From positions 1-10,732 of the forward strand of contig JBFWRL010000175.1 of the NCBI GenBank assembly GCA_050248915.1: a stretch of DNA of 10,732 bases, written 5' to 3'. Source of the stretch: GCA-2770975 sp050248915. GTDB lineage: Bacteria > Cyanobacteriota > Sericytochromatia > UBA7694. Below, in pieces: positions 5,046 through 10,732 of the stretch. The first letter of the stretch is position 1. Each line of letters begins with the position of its first letter. The notes below the pieces were generated by a model. It searched no databases, had not been told where the DNA came from, and was given only the letters and a program-made list of their open reading frames with translations. The translations under genes and the position numbers were made by a program.

Positions 5046-7136
5046 ATGCCAAAAAAAATTCGTCGTTCGTCTCAACGTTTGATTCAGGTACAACAGGGGT
5101 TGAGTATTGTTGAGGTGATGGCTGCGGCCACTATCTTGGCCTTGATTGCCGTTGGTACAGCCTCTTTTGTTCCAGGCGCTTTTCGGGCCAATCAAGATTC
5201 GCGTGATCTCACCGCTTCCACCCAGGTTATGAATGGGGCCATGGAAGCGCTTAGCACGCTTGATTTTGCTGATGTTACCCCCTATCCTTTTGCTACAGAG
5301 CCTGTGTATACCCCTGGAAATCCAGTTGCTTTGATCGATACAACCGGTTTAAATGCCAGCAGTCCGGTCACGGTGTGTTTGGAGCGCGCCACAGGCAATC
5401 CCACTCAGTGTGCCACAGGCAAGACAATGACTTTTCCCCATGAAGTTAACTTGAACAAAACGAAGTATCGGGTGGATCTGATTGTGTACAAAGGCAAACA
5501 CGCCTACTTGGCCAATTTGCCTGAGCCCGTTTTAGAGCGTTTTGCGATGGCTTCTTTGCCCGAGTTTTTCTTAAGCAAGGGGTTGCTTTCCCTCACCGAA
5601 TTAATGGTGCCCCCTGCTGAAGCTGCCCCTGCTCCTGCGTCTTGCGCCAAGGTCTCTGGGCCAGCCTCTGTAGAAGCAGGTGCTCCAGCTATTTACACAG
5701 CCTCCAACTCATATAATCCCCAAGATTCTATTCGCTGGACTTTTCAAGATTCGCCCGCGACCCAAATTACGGTTGCGGCAGCTCCTTTTACAGCTACCAA
5801 AACGTGGACAACGCCGGGCACCTACTCTGTTAATGTGGATGCCTTCAAAGCCCCCAGTAACTCTGTGGCCTGTACTGGGTCTCCCTTTAGTGTAACCGTT
5901 ACAACACCAACGCCCATCAATTTTGCTGTTACGCCAGGCCTCGCGAGCTTTGTGGGTGTCAGTTTTGGTTTTTCGGTTAATTCGACTCTCTGTCCAAGTT
6001 GTAATTCAGGCAATACCACCTGGGATATGCCAGGCTGCACTCCTTCAGTCGGGACGGGATTGTCTGCTTCTTGCTCTTATGCTGCTCCTGGTACCTACAG
6101 CGTTGTGAACAAGCGCAATGGGGTCAATTCAGGCAGCAAAACCATCACAGTCAATTCCTCGACAGTTGCTATTACGTCTCCAAGCACCACAACCCACAGT
6201 GCTGGCCAGTCAGTGAGTTTTGCTGCTACCTGTGGCAGTTGTGGTTCAAATCCGATCTACGAATGGGACTTTGGGGATGGTCAGACAGCCCCCGGTCAGA
6301 CTGCGACTCATACCTATCCGAATCTGGGGCCCTATACAGCTCAGGTGACCGTGCGCGATGGCTCGATCACGCCTGTTTCCCCGCAAATTGCTCAGGCCAC
6401 ACTCCCCTTGACAATTATCAGCGGCACAGGTGCATCTTTGTCTGTCTCTCCCAGCTCTGGCGTTGCAGGGCCAGACATCAATCCCAGCACAACCAATTTT
6501 TCTTTCCAGAGCAGTTCTACGGGCTTGAGTGGGGCACCCAACAATACCAATAATGATCCTGTCACTTACAGTATTTGGTATGGAGATGGCAATACCACCT
6601 CTGATGCCGCTGACGAAACCCTGTCCGATGCGACACCAGAAGACTCTGGGTTCCCCGTTTTTTCTCATAAATATGCCAATTGTGGCAATTATACGGCCAC
6701 ATTAAAGGCCCAGGTCGGTTCGACAACACTGACAGCAACTCAGTCGGTCAATGTCTCGGCCCAGGCTCAAATCACTCCCTCTTCAACCTCTGTCCAGGCT
6801 GGCAGTTCCGTTTCGTTTGGTGCTGGAACGGTGGGCAATGGGGGGACCAATGTGTATGGTTGGACTTTTAACGATGATAATAGCACCGCAAATGGCTCCA
6901 ATGTAAGCCATACTTTTTCTACGCCAGGTACTTTTACAGTGGGTTTAAATGTGACCGGAGGATGTAATCCCAGTGCCACTACCCAGATTACCGTTTTGCC
7001 GGACTCAAACAGCATTGCGGCAGGACAGTCTGATATGAAAAAGGTGATTGTCAAAGTGGCTCCTTGGAGCGATACCCCTCCCGCCCAAAAAGATTATTTG
7101 GGCAGCGCTGTGTTTCTGATGGCCGACAATGATTAG
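5046..7136 (+). CDS. PilV-like minor type IV prepilin with five PKD-like repeats
   Basis: A 696-residue type IV pilin-like protein, far above the usual 130-200. A basic leader ends at QQG|LSIVE: prepilin peptidase would cleave after G18, leaving L19 and the conserved Glu at mature position 5 (E23), followed by the hydrophobic helix (about 19-42). A pilin-like strand region extends to about 155 (YRVDLIVYKG). Then come a Pro/Ala linker and five Ig-like PKD-type repeats at about 205-287, 293-370, 374-458, 465-570 and 575-651. The third is the clearest, with YEWDFGDG and a THTYPNLGPYTAQVTV end; the fifth has YGWTFNDD and SHTFSTPGTFTVGL. The last 35 residues (MKKVIVKVAPWSD to LGSAVFLMAD) look like the closing strands of a PilV-type pilin, so the repeats appear inserted inside the pilin fold. 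PKD domains are commonly found in surface binding proteins. The next gene overlaps it by 8 bases. Expected role: pilus-tip component with an adhesive or spacer head. Confidence 0.88.
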   Translation: MPKKIRRSSQRLIQVQQGLSIVEVMAAATILALIAVGTASFVPGAFRANQDSRDLTASTQVMNGAMEALSTLDFADVTPYPFATEPVYTPGNPVALIDTTGLNASSPVTVCLERATGNPTQCATGKTMTFPHEVNLNKTKYRVDLIVYKGKHAYLANLPEPVLERFAMASLPEFFLSKGLLSLTELMVPPAEAAPAPASCAKVSGPASVEAGAPAIYTASNSYNPQDSIRWTFQDSPATQITVAAAPFTATKTWTTPGTYSVNVDAFKAPSNSVACTGSPFSVTVTTPTPINFAVTPGLASFVGVSFGFSVNSTLCPSCNSGNTTWDMPGCTPSVGTGLSASCSYAAPGTYSVVNKRNGVNSGSKTITVNSSTVAITSPSTTTHSAGQSVSFAATCGSCGSNPIYEWDFGDGQTAPGQTATHTYPNLGPYTAQVTVRDGSITPVSPQIAQATLPLTIISGTGASLSVSPSSGVAGPDINPSTTNFSFQSSSTGLSGAPNNTNNDPVTYSIWYGDGNTTSDAADETLSDATPEDSGFPVFSHKYANCGNYTATLKAQVGSTTLTATQSVNVSAQAQITPSSTSVQAGSSVSFGAGTVGNGGTNVYGWTFNDDNSTANGSNVSHTFSTPGTFTVGLNVTGGCNPSATTQITVLPDSNSIAAGQSDMKKVIVKVAPWSDTPPAQKDYLGSAVFLMADND

Positions 7137-7797
7137 GTTTTTTTCTCCAGGGGAGCGGCAAAAACGGCTTCGTTTTCAGCGGGGGCTGTCTCTGGTCGAA
7201 TTGTTGATCAGCACAGCGTTGTTAATGATGATTATGGTGATGGGAACCACGATTTTTCAAAATATTCGCAGCCATCTCAAATTGGCAGAAGAAGAATCGC
7301 GGATGCAACAGTACGCCCGAGATGCCATGAATCAGATGGCCCGCGAGGTTCGGCAGGCGGCCCATCTGAATTGGGTTTACGCTTCAGGTAGTACTACCCA
7401 TACGTTTGATATCTATTTTACTAAGCCACATGTTAATGCTGATGGGACAACCAGTGGCTATGATCTGGTGCGCTACTGGTACGATGATGATTATGAGCGA
7501 CCAGGCACGGGTTTGAAGTCTCTTTACCGGGCTTGGAAGAGCAATGGCGCGGTTACTACGGCTGACGTTACGCCTTTTACCAATAACCGGAAACGCCTGA
7601 TCCGTGAAGTTGCAGCCAAAAACCCGGGGCAGGATAGTTTCTTCAAGATTAATTCAACAGCTGATGGTAAGTTGTCTGTGTTGTTAAATATTCAAGTGAC
7701 AGTCTATCGCTTTGACCACAATGTTGGGCTTTATGTCGCGGATAATCAGCGAAAGTTTGATATCAGTACCGAACTTTTACTTCGAAATCAGTCGTAA
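7129..7797 (+). CDS. PilW-like minor type IV prepilin
   Basis: A 222-residue prepilin. The leader ends at QRG|LSLVE, giving cleavage after G19, L20 as the mature N terminus and Glu at position 5 (E24). The hydrophobic helix (about 20-43) is followed by an amphipathic alpha1 continuation rich in charge (EEESRMQQYARDAMNQMAREVRQA in part, about 54-77), typical of PilW/GspJ-type minor pilins. The remainder is a modest globular domain with many Tyr and Asp residues. The start ATG overlaps the previous gene's stop (ATGATTAG) and has no strong Shine-Dalgarno, so translation is probably coupled. By analogy with PilW it should sit in the tip-initiating complex of the pilus in the inner membrane and then at the fibre tip. 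The family call rests on the N-terminal signature and the gene order; the C-terminal domain alone is not diagnostic. Confidence 0.87.
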   Translation: MIRFFSPGERQKRLRFQRGLSLVELLISTALLMMIMVMGTTIFQNIRSHLKLAEEESRMQQYARDAMNQMAREVRQAAHLNWVYASGSTTHTFDIYFTKPHVNADGTTSGYDLVRYWYDDDYERPGTGLKSLYRAWKSNGAVTTADVTPFTNNRKRLIREVAAKNPGQDSFFKINSTADGKLSVLLNIQVTVYRFDHNVGLYVADNQRKFDISTELLLRNQS

Positions 7798-7808
7798 TCA
7801 AGGGGTAT

Positions 7809-7814
7809 GAGGGG
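7809..7814 (+). promoter_or_regulatory. Strong ribosome-binding site of the PilX-like gene
   Basis: GAGGGG lies 7 bases before the ATG at 7822 and fixes that start. Of the three pilin genes, this is the only one with a near-ideal site, so the PilX-like protein may be translated independently of its neighbours. Confidence 0.7.
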
Positions 7815-7821
7815 ATAATTT

Positions 7822-9387
7822 ATGAGAATAAAATTGAGAGCCAGGCGTGAAAAAGGGGCTGCTCTTGCCATGGTCATGCAACTTTCTGTGGTAGGGGCTT
7901 TGATGGTGGGCGCCATTGCTTATATGGTCACCAGTCAGAATAAGTTCAATCTGCGTTCTCTGCGCACCGAACGTGCGCTTTGGGTTGCTGAAACAGGTGC
8001 TCAGCGCTTTTTGGCCGGTTTTAAAGACCGAAATGATTGTATGGACAACCCTACCAATACAAGTTGCACAGGTTATTGGCTTGATACCTGGGTTCCGGTC
8101 CACGACGAAACTGCCAAAACCATTGGTGAGTATCGCGTCAGCCTGATGGATATTGATGGTGTTGCTCCTGCTGCACAGGGTTCAAAGAAGCGCAGGATCA
8201 AAGTCGAAGGCAAAGTCTACGACTCCAAAGTCGGTTCCACCGAAGTGAACATGGCCAAGCGGGTGATCGGTGTGCAATACGAAAAAATGACCCTTGATAA
8301 TTTTGCCATAGCCTCCAACCATCAATTGGGAGGCTCTCGCATCAATGGGGGGCTGCGGGTCTATGGTGGGGTCTTTACTGCGGGCCGTCTGGGTTTAGAC
8401 TCTTCTTCTACCGGTGTTTACAACGACTACCACGATTTGGATGACTCCCAGAATTTTCAGGGTTATCCAATACCCGCTATCCCTCCCACTGGCGAAGTCT
8501 ATGTCTACAAAGACAATGTCACCAATCCTCCTCCCAACCCCAATGGGGGGATCGAATTGTCCTCTCAAGCAGATTTGGGAACCAATACTGCCAGATTTAA
8601 AGCCATTCATACTGATGCCAGTGTGGTAGATCCGGGAGTCGGTTCTCCTGTTGACGCGGCGACTGTCGGAGACAGTGTTGTGGGCAATGGCCAAGATACC
8701 CAGGTTTATGCCGACAAACGCGACCACGACCTGCCGGATGTCAATTTCCCTGATGCTTCTGCCAACAGTACTTTTATGCAGGCCCGTTTGGCTGATGCGA
8801 CGGCCAATGGTTGTGTTCGGGGCAGCAGTGGTGCCCCACTTGATTTGGTTTTGGGCACCACGTCTATTTCCGGTGGTACTTTTGCCGCTGGCTGTAGCAA
8901 TTTTTCTTATACGGTAACGGGAAGTGGGGGTAGCCAGACCCGGGTGATTAATATCAATGGTCCAGTTTTTATCTGGGGCAGCATTTCTGCGAGTGCCAGC
9001 GTAACATATACTGGCAAAGGGGCTATCTTTGCCACAGGAAACTCCTCTTTTACTGAGAGTTTGACACCGGCGAACCCTACAGATTATCCCAATAATGCAG
9101 CTTTGGGTATGGTCTGTTCAGGGAATATGACCCTGGGCCAGGGCTCAGGCTCCGGGACGCACTACGCGGGATCGTTTTTTGGAAATCAATCGGTCACGAT
9201 CACAAAAGCCAAGATTTTTGGCAATGTTTTTGGCGGAACGATTGAACTTCCAGATGGTGCTACCCGGCCAGATATTTATGTGCATCCCGAAGTTCGGGAC
9301 AAAGTGGGTGTTCCCATGCCAGATTTTACCAACGTACGCATAAATAAAACCAATTGGTGGGAAATGCACAGCGACGCTGCCAAATAA
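7822..9387 (+). CDS. PilX-like minor pilin with large Gly/Ser/Thr-rich C-terminal domain
   Basis: A 521-residue protein with a short basic leader and REKG|AALAMVM followed by a hydrophobic helix (about 13-37) and an AETGAQRFLAGF segment, the pattern of the PilX N-terminal family. If it is cleaved after G12, mature position 5 is Met17, not Glu; lack of Glu5 is known for PilX and the type II secretion tip pseudopilin GspK. The remaining 450 residues are unusually long for a PilX. The part from about 160 is rich in Gly, Ser, Thr, Asn and short beta-prone segments (for example VFIWGSISASASVTYTG, AIFATGNSSF, KIFGNVFGGTIELPDG), suggesting a right-handed beta-helix or similar stacked fold; this is inferred from pattern only. 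Cys pairs at 73/82 and 331/358 may form disulfides. It is the last gene of the operon, 24 bases after the PilW-like gene and followed by a strong terminator. Expected site: the extreme pilus tip. Confidence 0.83.
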   Translation: MRIKLRARREKGAALAMVMQLSVVGALMVGAIAYMVTSQNKFNLRSLRTERALWVAETGAQRFLAGFKDRNDCMDNPTNTSCTGYWLDTWVPVHDETAKTIGEYRVSLMDIDGVAPAAQGSKKRRIKVEGKVYDSKVGSTEVNMAKRVIGVQYEKMTLDNFAIASNHQLGGSRINGGLRVYGGVFTAGRLGLDSSSTGVYNDYHDLDDSQNFQGYPIPAIPPTGEVYVYKDNVTNPPPNPNGGIELSSQADLGTNTARFKAIHTDASVVDPGVGSPVDAATVGDSVVGNGQDTQVYADKRDHDLPDVNFPDASANSTFMQARLADATANGCVRGSSGAPLDLVLGTTSISGGTFAAGCSNFSYTVTGSGGSQTRVININGPVFIWGSISASASVTYTGKGAIFATGNSSFTESLTPANPTDYPNNAALGMVCSGNMTLGQGSGSGTHYAGSFFGNQSVTITKAKIFGNVFGGTIELPDGATRPDIYVHPEVRDKVGVPMPDFTNVRINKTNWWEMHSDAAK

Positions 9388-9408
9388 ATTGTTCGCTTTT
9401 TGAGATTT

Positions 9409-9441
9409 GAAAGCCCTGACTTGCGTCAGGGCTTTCTTATT
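9409..9441 (+). terminator. Rho-independent terminator of the pilin operon
   Basis: A perfect 12-base-pair stem (9409-9420 with 9425-9436; core AAGCCCTGAC) closes a TTGC loop and is followed by a short T-rich tail (CTTATT). It starts 21 bases after the PilX-like stop. On the minus strand, serving the convergent aldolase gene, the tail is not T-rich, so the stem is mainly directed to the plus strand. Confidence 0.85.
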
Positions 9442-9459
9442 AGGGCATGGAGCCAAAAT

Positions 9460-10101
9460 TCAAATAATCCGAGGCCCAATTTGTTTGCGCAATTCCCGCA
9501 GGGCCCGAATCTCATAAAAGGGCAGAGGCACAGCGCCGCCGAGTTCATCGGCCAATTTGAGGATGCCTGCTACCTGTTCCAGGCGCTCAATGCCATTGGC
9601 GGCCTCTTCCAGGCTCTCTCCCCAACAGACGGCCCCGTGCCGGGCCAGAATTAAGATTCGGCAATCGGGCAAAAAGGGCAAAAGTTTGCTGCCCATCTCC
9701 AGGGTGCCCGGTCGGGCATAGGGCACCACCGGAATACGTCCCGCTGCCAGGATGACCTCTGGCAGCGCTTCGGTGGGCAATTCCTTCATCTCGGGACGGG
9801 CCAGTGTCCAGGCGATGGCTGTGGGGGGGTGGGCGTGTACAATCGCCTGAGCTGTGGGCACAGCTGTGTAGATGGCCAAATGCATCAGCCTTTCACTCGA
9901 TGGGCGGCCGCTGAGTATTGTGCCATCGAGGTTCAAACGTGCCAAATCCTGTTTCTGCAGCCGTGATTTGTTCACCCCAGAAGGGGTCATAATGATCTCT
10001 TCTTCAGAGAGTCGGTAGCTGATATTGCCGTCTGCGGCAGCCAAGAGTTGGCGCTGGTGTAAATGCCGGCAGATCTCCAGCAGTGTTTCTGACCTATCCA
10101 T
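9460..10101 (-). CDS. Class II aldolase/adducin-family protein
   Basis: A 213-residue cytoplasmic metalloenzyme of the class II aldolase fold, the family of L-fuculose-phosphate aldolase, L-ribulose-5-phosphate 4-epimerase and methylthioribulose-1-phosphate dehydratase (MtnB). Visible family features in order: AADGNISYRL (phosphate-binding Asn/Ser, about 22-31), MTPSGVNK (38-45), PSSERLMH with the conserved Glu70, the zinc-binding pair VHAHPP (H89 and H91), and ARHGAVCWG with the third zinc His155. All expected metal ligands are present and the length is normal, so it should be active. The substrate cannot be fixed: nothing nearby belongs to fucose, pentose or methionine-salvage pathways. The frame stays open to 10281, but the upstream 60 residues are Lys/Phe-rich without family similarity, so the ATG at 10101 is preferred; AGGAAAG lies 12 bases upstream, a little far. 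The gene is monocistronic in this window and convergent with the pilin operon. Confidence 0.92.
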   Translation of the reverse strand: MDRSETLLEICRHLHQRQLLAAADGNISYRLSEEEIIMTPSGVNKSRLQKQDLARLNLDGTILSGRPSSERLMHLAIYTAVPTAQAIVHAHPPTAIAWTLARPEMKELPTEALPEVILAAGRIPVVPYARPGTLEMGSKLLPFLPDCRILILARHGAVCWGESLEEAANGIERLEQVAGILKLADELGGAVPLPFYEIRALRELRKQIGPRII

Positions 10102-10152
10102 GGGGTGATCTTTCTTTCCTGGGGAGTGTTTTGGGCTTGGTTTTTGAGCTGA

Positions 10153-10166
10153 GATCAACATTGATC
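10153..10166. promoter_or_regulatory. Palindrome, possible operator in the aldolase leader
   Basis: GATCAA-CA-TTGATC is an exact 6+6 inverted repeat 51 bases upstream of the aldolase ATG and downstream of its proposed promoter. Its size suits a dimeric repressor. An adjacent AT-rich inverted repeat (AAAAAAGA at 10177-10184 with TCTTTTTT at 10190-10197) could bend the DNA or form a weak hairpin. No regulator is identified. Confidence 0.35.
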
Positions 10167-10213
10167 CAAAAAAAACAAAAAAGATCCGTTCTTTTTTATC
10201 GCCGATTTTATCC

Positions 10214-10222
10214 ATTCTAGCA
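10214..10222 (-). promoter_or_regulatory. Candidate extended -10 promoter of the aldolase gene
   Basis: On the minus strand, TGCTAGAAT matches the extended -10 pattern TGnTAnAAT. No good -35 lies 16-18 bases upstream, as is tolerated for extended -10 promoters. It predicts a leader of about 105 bases that contains the palindrome at 10153-10166. Confidence 0.4.
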
Positions 10223-10296
10223 GGAATTTTGGGGCTGGATCTCTGCAAAAACAGAAAACAATCAGGTGTAATTGTGTTCACAGACAGGGATGGGCG

Positions 10297-10321
10297 CTCA
10301 AGAAGGCCTGAACCCCTTGAG
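10297..10321. repeat. Inverted repeat between aldolase and rRNA promoters
   Basis: CTCAAG (10297-10302) and CTTGAG (10316-10321) are exact inverted copies, and inner GG/CC bases can extend the stem across a bulge. No T tract follows on either strand, so a terminator is unlikely. It may be a protein-binding site or chance. Confidence 0.25.
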
Positions 10322-10341
10322 ATTATGTTTAGGTTAAGCAG

Positions 10342-10367
10342 GATCTAAAAATGATCTAAAACGATCT
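10342..10367 (+). promoter_or_regulatory. Phased GATCT repeats and A tracts upstream of the rRNA promoter
   Basis: GATCTAAAA occurs at 10342-10350 and 10353-10361, followed by a partial copy GATCT at 10363-10367. The spacings are 11 and 10 bases, close to one helical turn, and the array ends one base before the -35. Position and A tracts fit an UP element for RNA polymerase alpha subunits; the precise repeat also suits a regulator binding one face of the helix. Both are inferences. Confidence 0.45.
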
Positions 10368-10368
10368 G

Positions 10369-10398
10369 TTGACAGTCTTTTGGGGGATCCGTTATGAT
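10369..10398 (+). promoter_or_regulatory. rRNA operon promoter
   Basis: A consensus -35 TTGACA (10369-10374) and a near-consensus -10 TATGAT (10393-10398, 5 of 6) are 18 bases apart. Transcription would start near 10405, giving a leader of about 268 bases before mature 16S rRNA. This is the strongest promoter in the window, as expected for rRNA. Confidence 0.85.
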
Positions 10399-10404
10399 GA
10401 ATTC

Positions 10405-10672
10405 ACGTTGAACAAAGCGCAGCGAAAACAAGCTTCAAACGAAGCCCAAAAGTCGCCCAACGCAAGTTCAATCGGCGAAATCCGAAACCCGGATCGCGTC
10501 GGTCTTTTCGGGATTAAGCAAAAACTTAATTTCGATCTGGTTGACGGTTTCCACAGCGGTTCGGTAAGCTGACAGAGTGATCTTTGAAAACTGAATAGCA
10601 ATCATAGTCAACGTCAATTTAATGTGAGTTAAGATTGAATTTAACCGAGACATAAAAGTCTCAACCAGCATT
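10405..10672 (+). ncRNA. 16S rRNA leader (processed off the precursor)
   Basis: Non-coding transcribed spacer between the rRNA promoter and 16S rRNA. It contains three plausible hairpins: an 8-pair stem with a two-A bulge (10475-10477/10480-10484 with 10490-10494/10495-10497), an 11-pair stem with two G-U pairs and a CAAAAA loop (10508-10518 with 10525-10535), and a small stem GAGAC/GTCTC (10647-10651 with 10658-10662) just before the 16S end. A boxA-like element lies between the second and third. Short open frames here lack ribosome-binding sites and are not genes. The 5' boundary is inferred from the promoter and the 3' boundary by alignment to the E. coli 16S end from memory. Confidence 0.7.
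10578..10590 (+). promoter_or_regulatory. boxA-like antitermination element
   Basis: TGATCTTTGAAAA resembles the boxA consensus TGCTCTTTAACA and closely matches the TGTTCTTTGAAAAC form found before 16S genes in Bacillus and relatives. NusB-NusE would bind it in the nascent RNA to prevent premature termination of rRNA transcription. Confidence 0.65.
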
Positions 10673-10732
10673 TTAGCTGAGAGTTTGATCCTGGCTCAGA
10701 ACGAACGCTGGCGGCGCGCCTAACACATGCAA
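10673..10732 (+). rRNA. rrs: 16S ribosomal RNA, 5' end only
   Basis: The canonical AGAGTTTGATCCTGGCTCAG (from 10680) is followed by AACGAACGCTGGCGGC and CCTAACACATGCAA, the conserved start of bacterial 16S rRNA. Helix 1 is intact: GAGTT (10681-10685) pairs with GGCTC (10693-10697). Placing the primer-site sequence at E. coli position 8 puts the mature 5' end near 10673. Only about 60 of some 1500 bases are present; the window edge cuts the rest. The AACGAACGCTGGCGGCGCGCCTAACAC variant is not enough to name the phylum. Confidence 0.97.

Noticed and set aside
5388..5422. Direct repeat GCCACAGGCAA, two copies 24 bases apart
   Set aside because: It encodes a repeated A-T-G-N/K segment in the pilin; a lone short in-frame duplication is not evidence of a mobile or regulatory element.
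6071..6553. Plus-strand frame of 160 codons inside the PilV-like gene
   Set aside because: It overlaps the PKD repeats in another frame; its Cys/Trp/Gln-rich composition is that of a shadow frame.
10102..10281. 60-residue N-terminal extension of the aldolase
   Set aside because: The region holds a promoter-like element, a palindrome and A/T tracts, and its translation has no family similarity; aldolases of this family start close to the chosen Met.
10369..10671. Short open frames on both strands in the rRNA leader
   Set aside because: The stretch is explained by promoter, leader hairpins, boxA and the 16S start; the frames lack ribosome-binding sites.

Overview
The window reads as chromosomal DNA from a free-living, probably Gram-negative bacterium. 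The evidence is a two-component sensor with an extracytoplasmic domain, minor type IV pilins, ATG/TTG starts, TGA/TAA/TAG stops used normally, sigma70-type promoters, and the start of a 16S rRNA gene at the right edge. The phylum cannot be settled from 60 bases of 16S. The rRNA leader carries a boxA-like element that resembles those of Firmicutes and Cyanobacteria-related lineages, so a deep-branching group near Cyanobacteria/Melainabacteria is possible, but this is only a guess. No mobile element, CRISPR array, phage gene or tRNA was found.

Layout. (1) 1-1677, minus strand: a response regulator followed by its histidine kinase, which is cut by the left edge. (2) 1700-2515, plus: a TauE/SafE-type membrane permease divergent from the regulator, with only 22 bases between the proposed starts. 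(3) 2539-3162, minus: a small zinc-ribbon protein with one membrane span and a long Pro/Ser/Thr tail, convergent with the permease. (4) 3401-4927, plus: a membrane protein with a spermidine-synthase-like C-terminal domain, preceded by an 11-codon leader ORF whose stop overlaps its start. (5) 5046-9387, plus: a three-gene operon of minor type IV pilin-like proteins in the order PilV-like, PilW-like, PilX-like, with its own promoter and a strong terminator. (6) 9460-10101, minus: a class II aldolase/adducin-family enzyme. (7) 10102-10672: a 571-base gene-free region holding the aldolase upstream region and then a strong rRNA promoter, leader hairpins and boxA. (8) from about 10673: the 16S rRNA gene, cut by the right edge.

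How the genes work together. The clearest unit is the pilin operon, which matches the pilV-pilW-pilX order of known minor-pilin clusters that build the pilus tip. Here the PilV-like protein appears to be a pilin core carrying about 500 residues of PKD-like repeats, and the PilX-like protein has a large Gly/Ser/Thr-rich domain that may be a beta-helix. No PilY1 adhesin follows before the terminator, so these domains could supply the exposed tip surface. The two-component pair may control the adjacent permease, but that rests on position alone. The other genes look like independent units.
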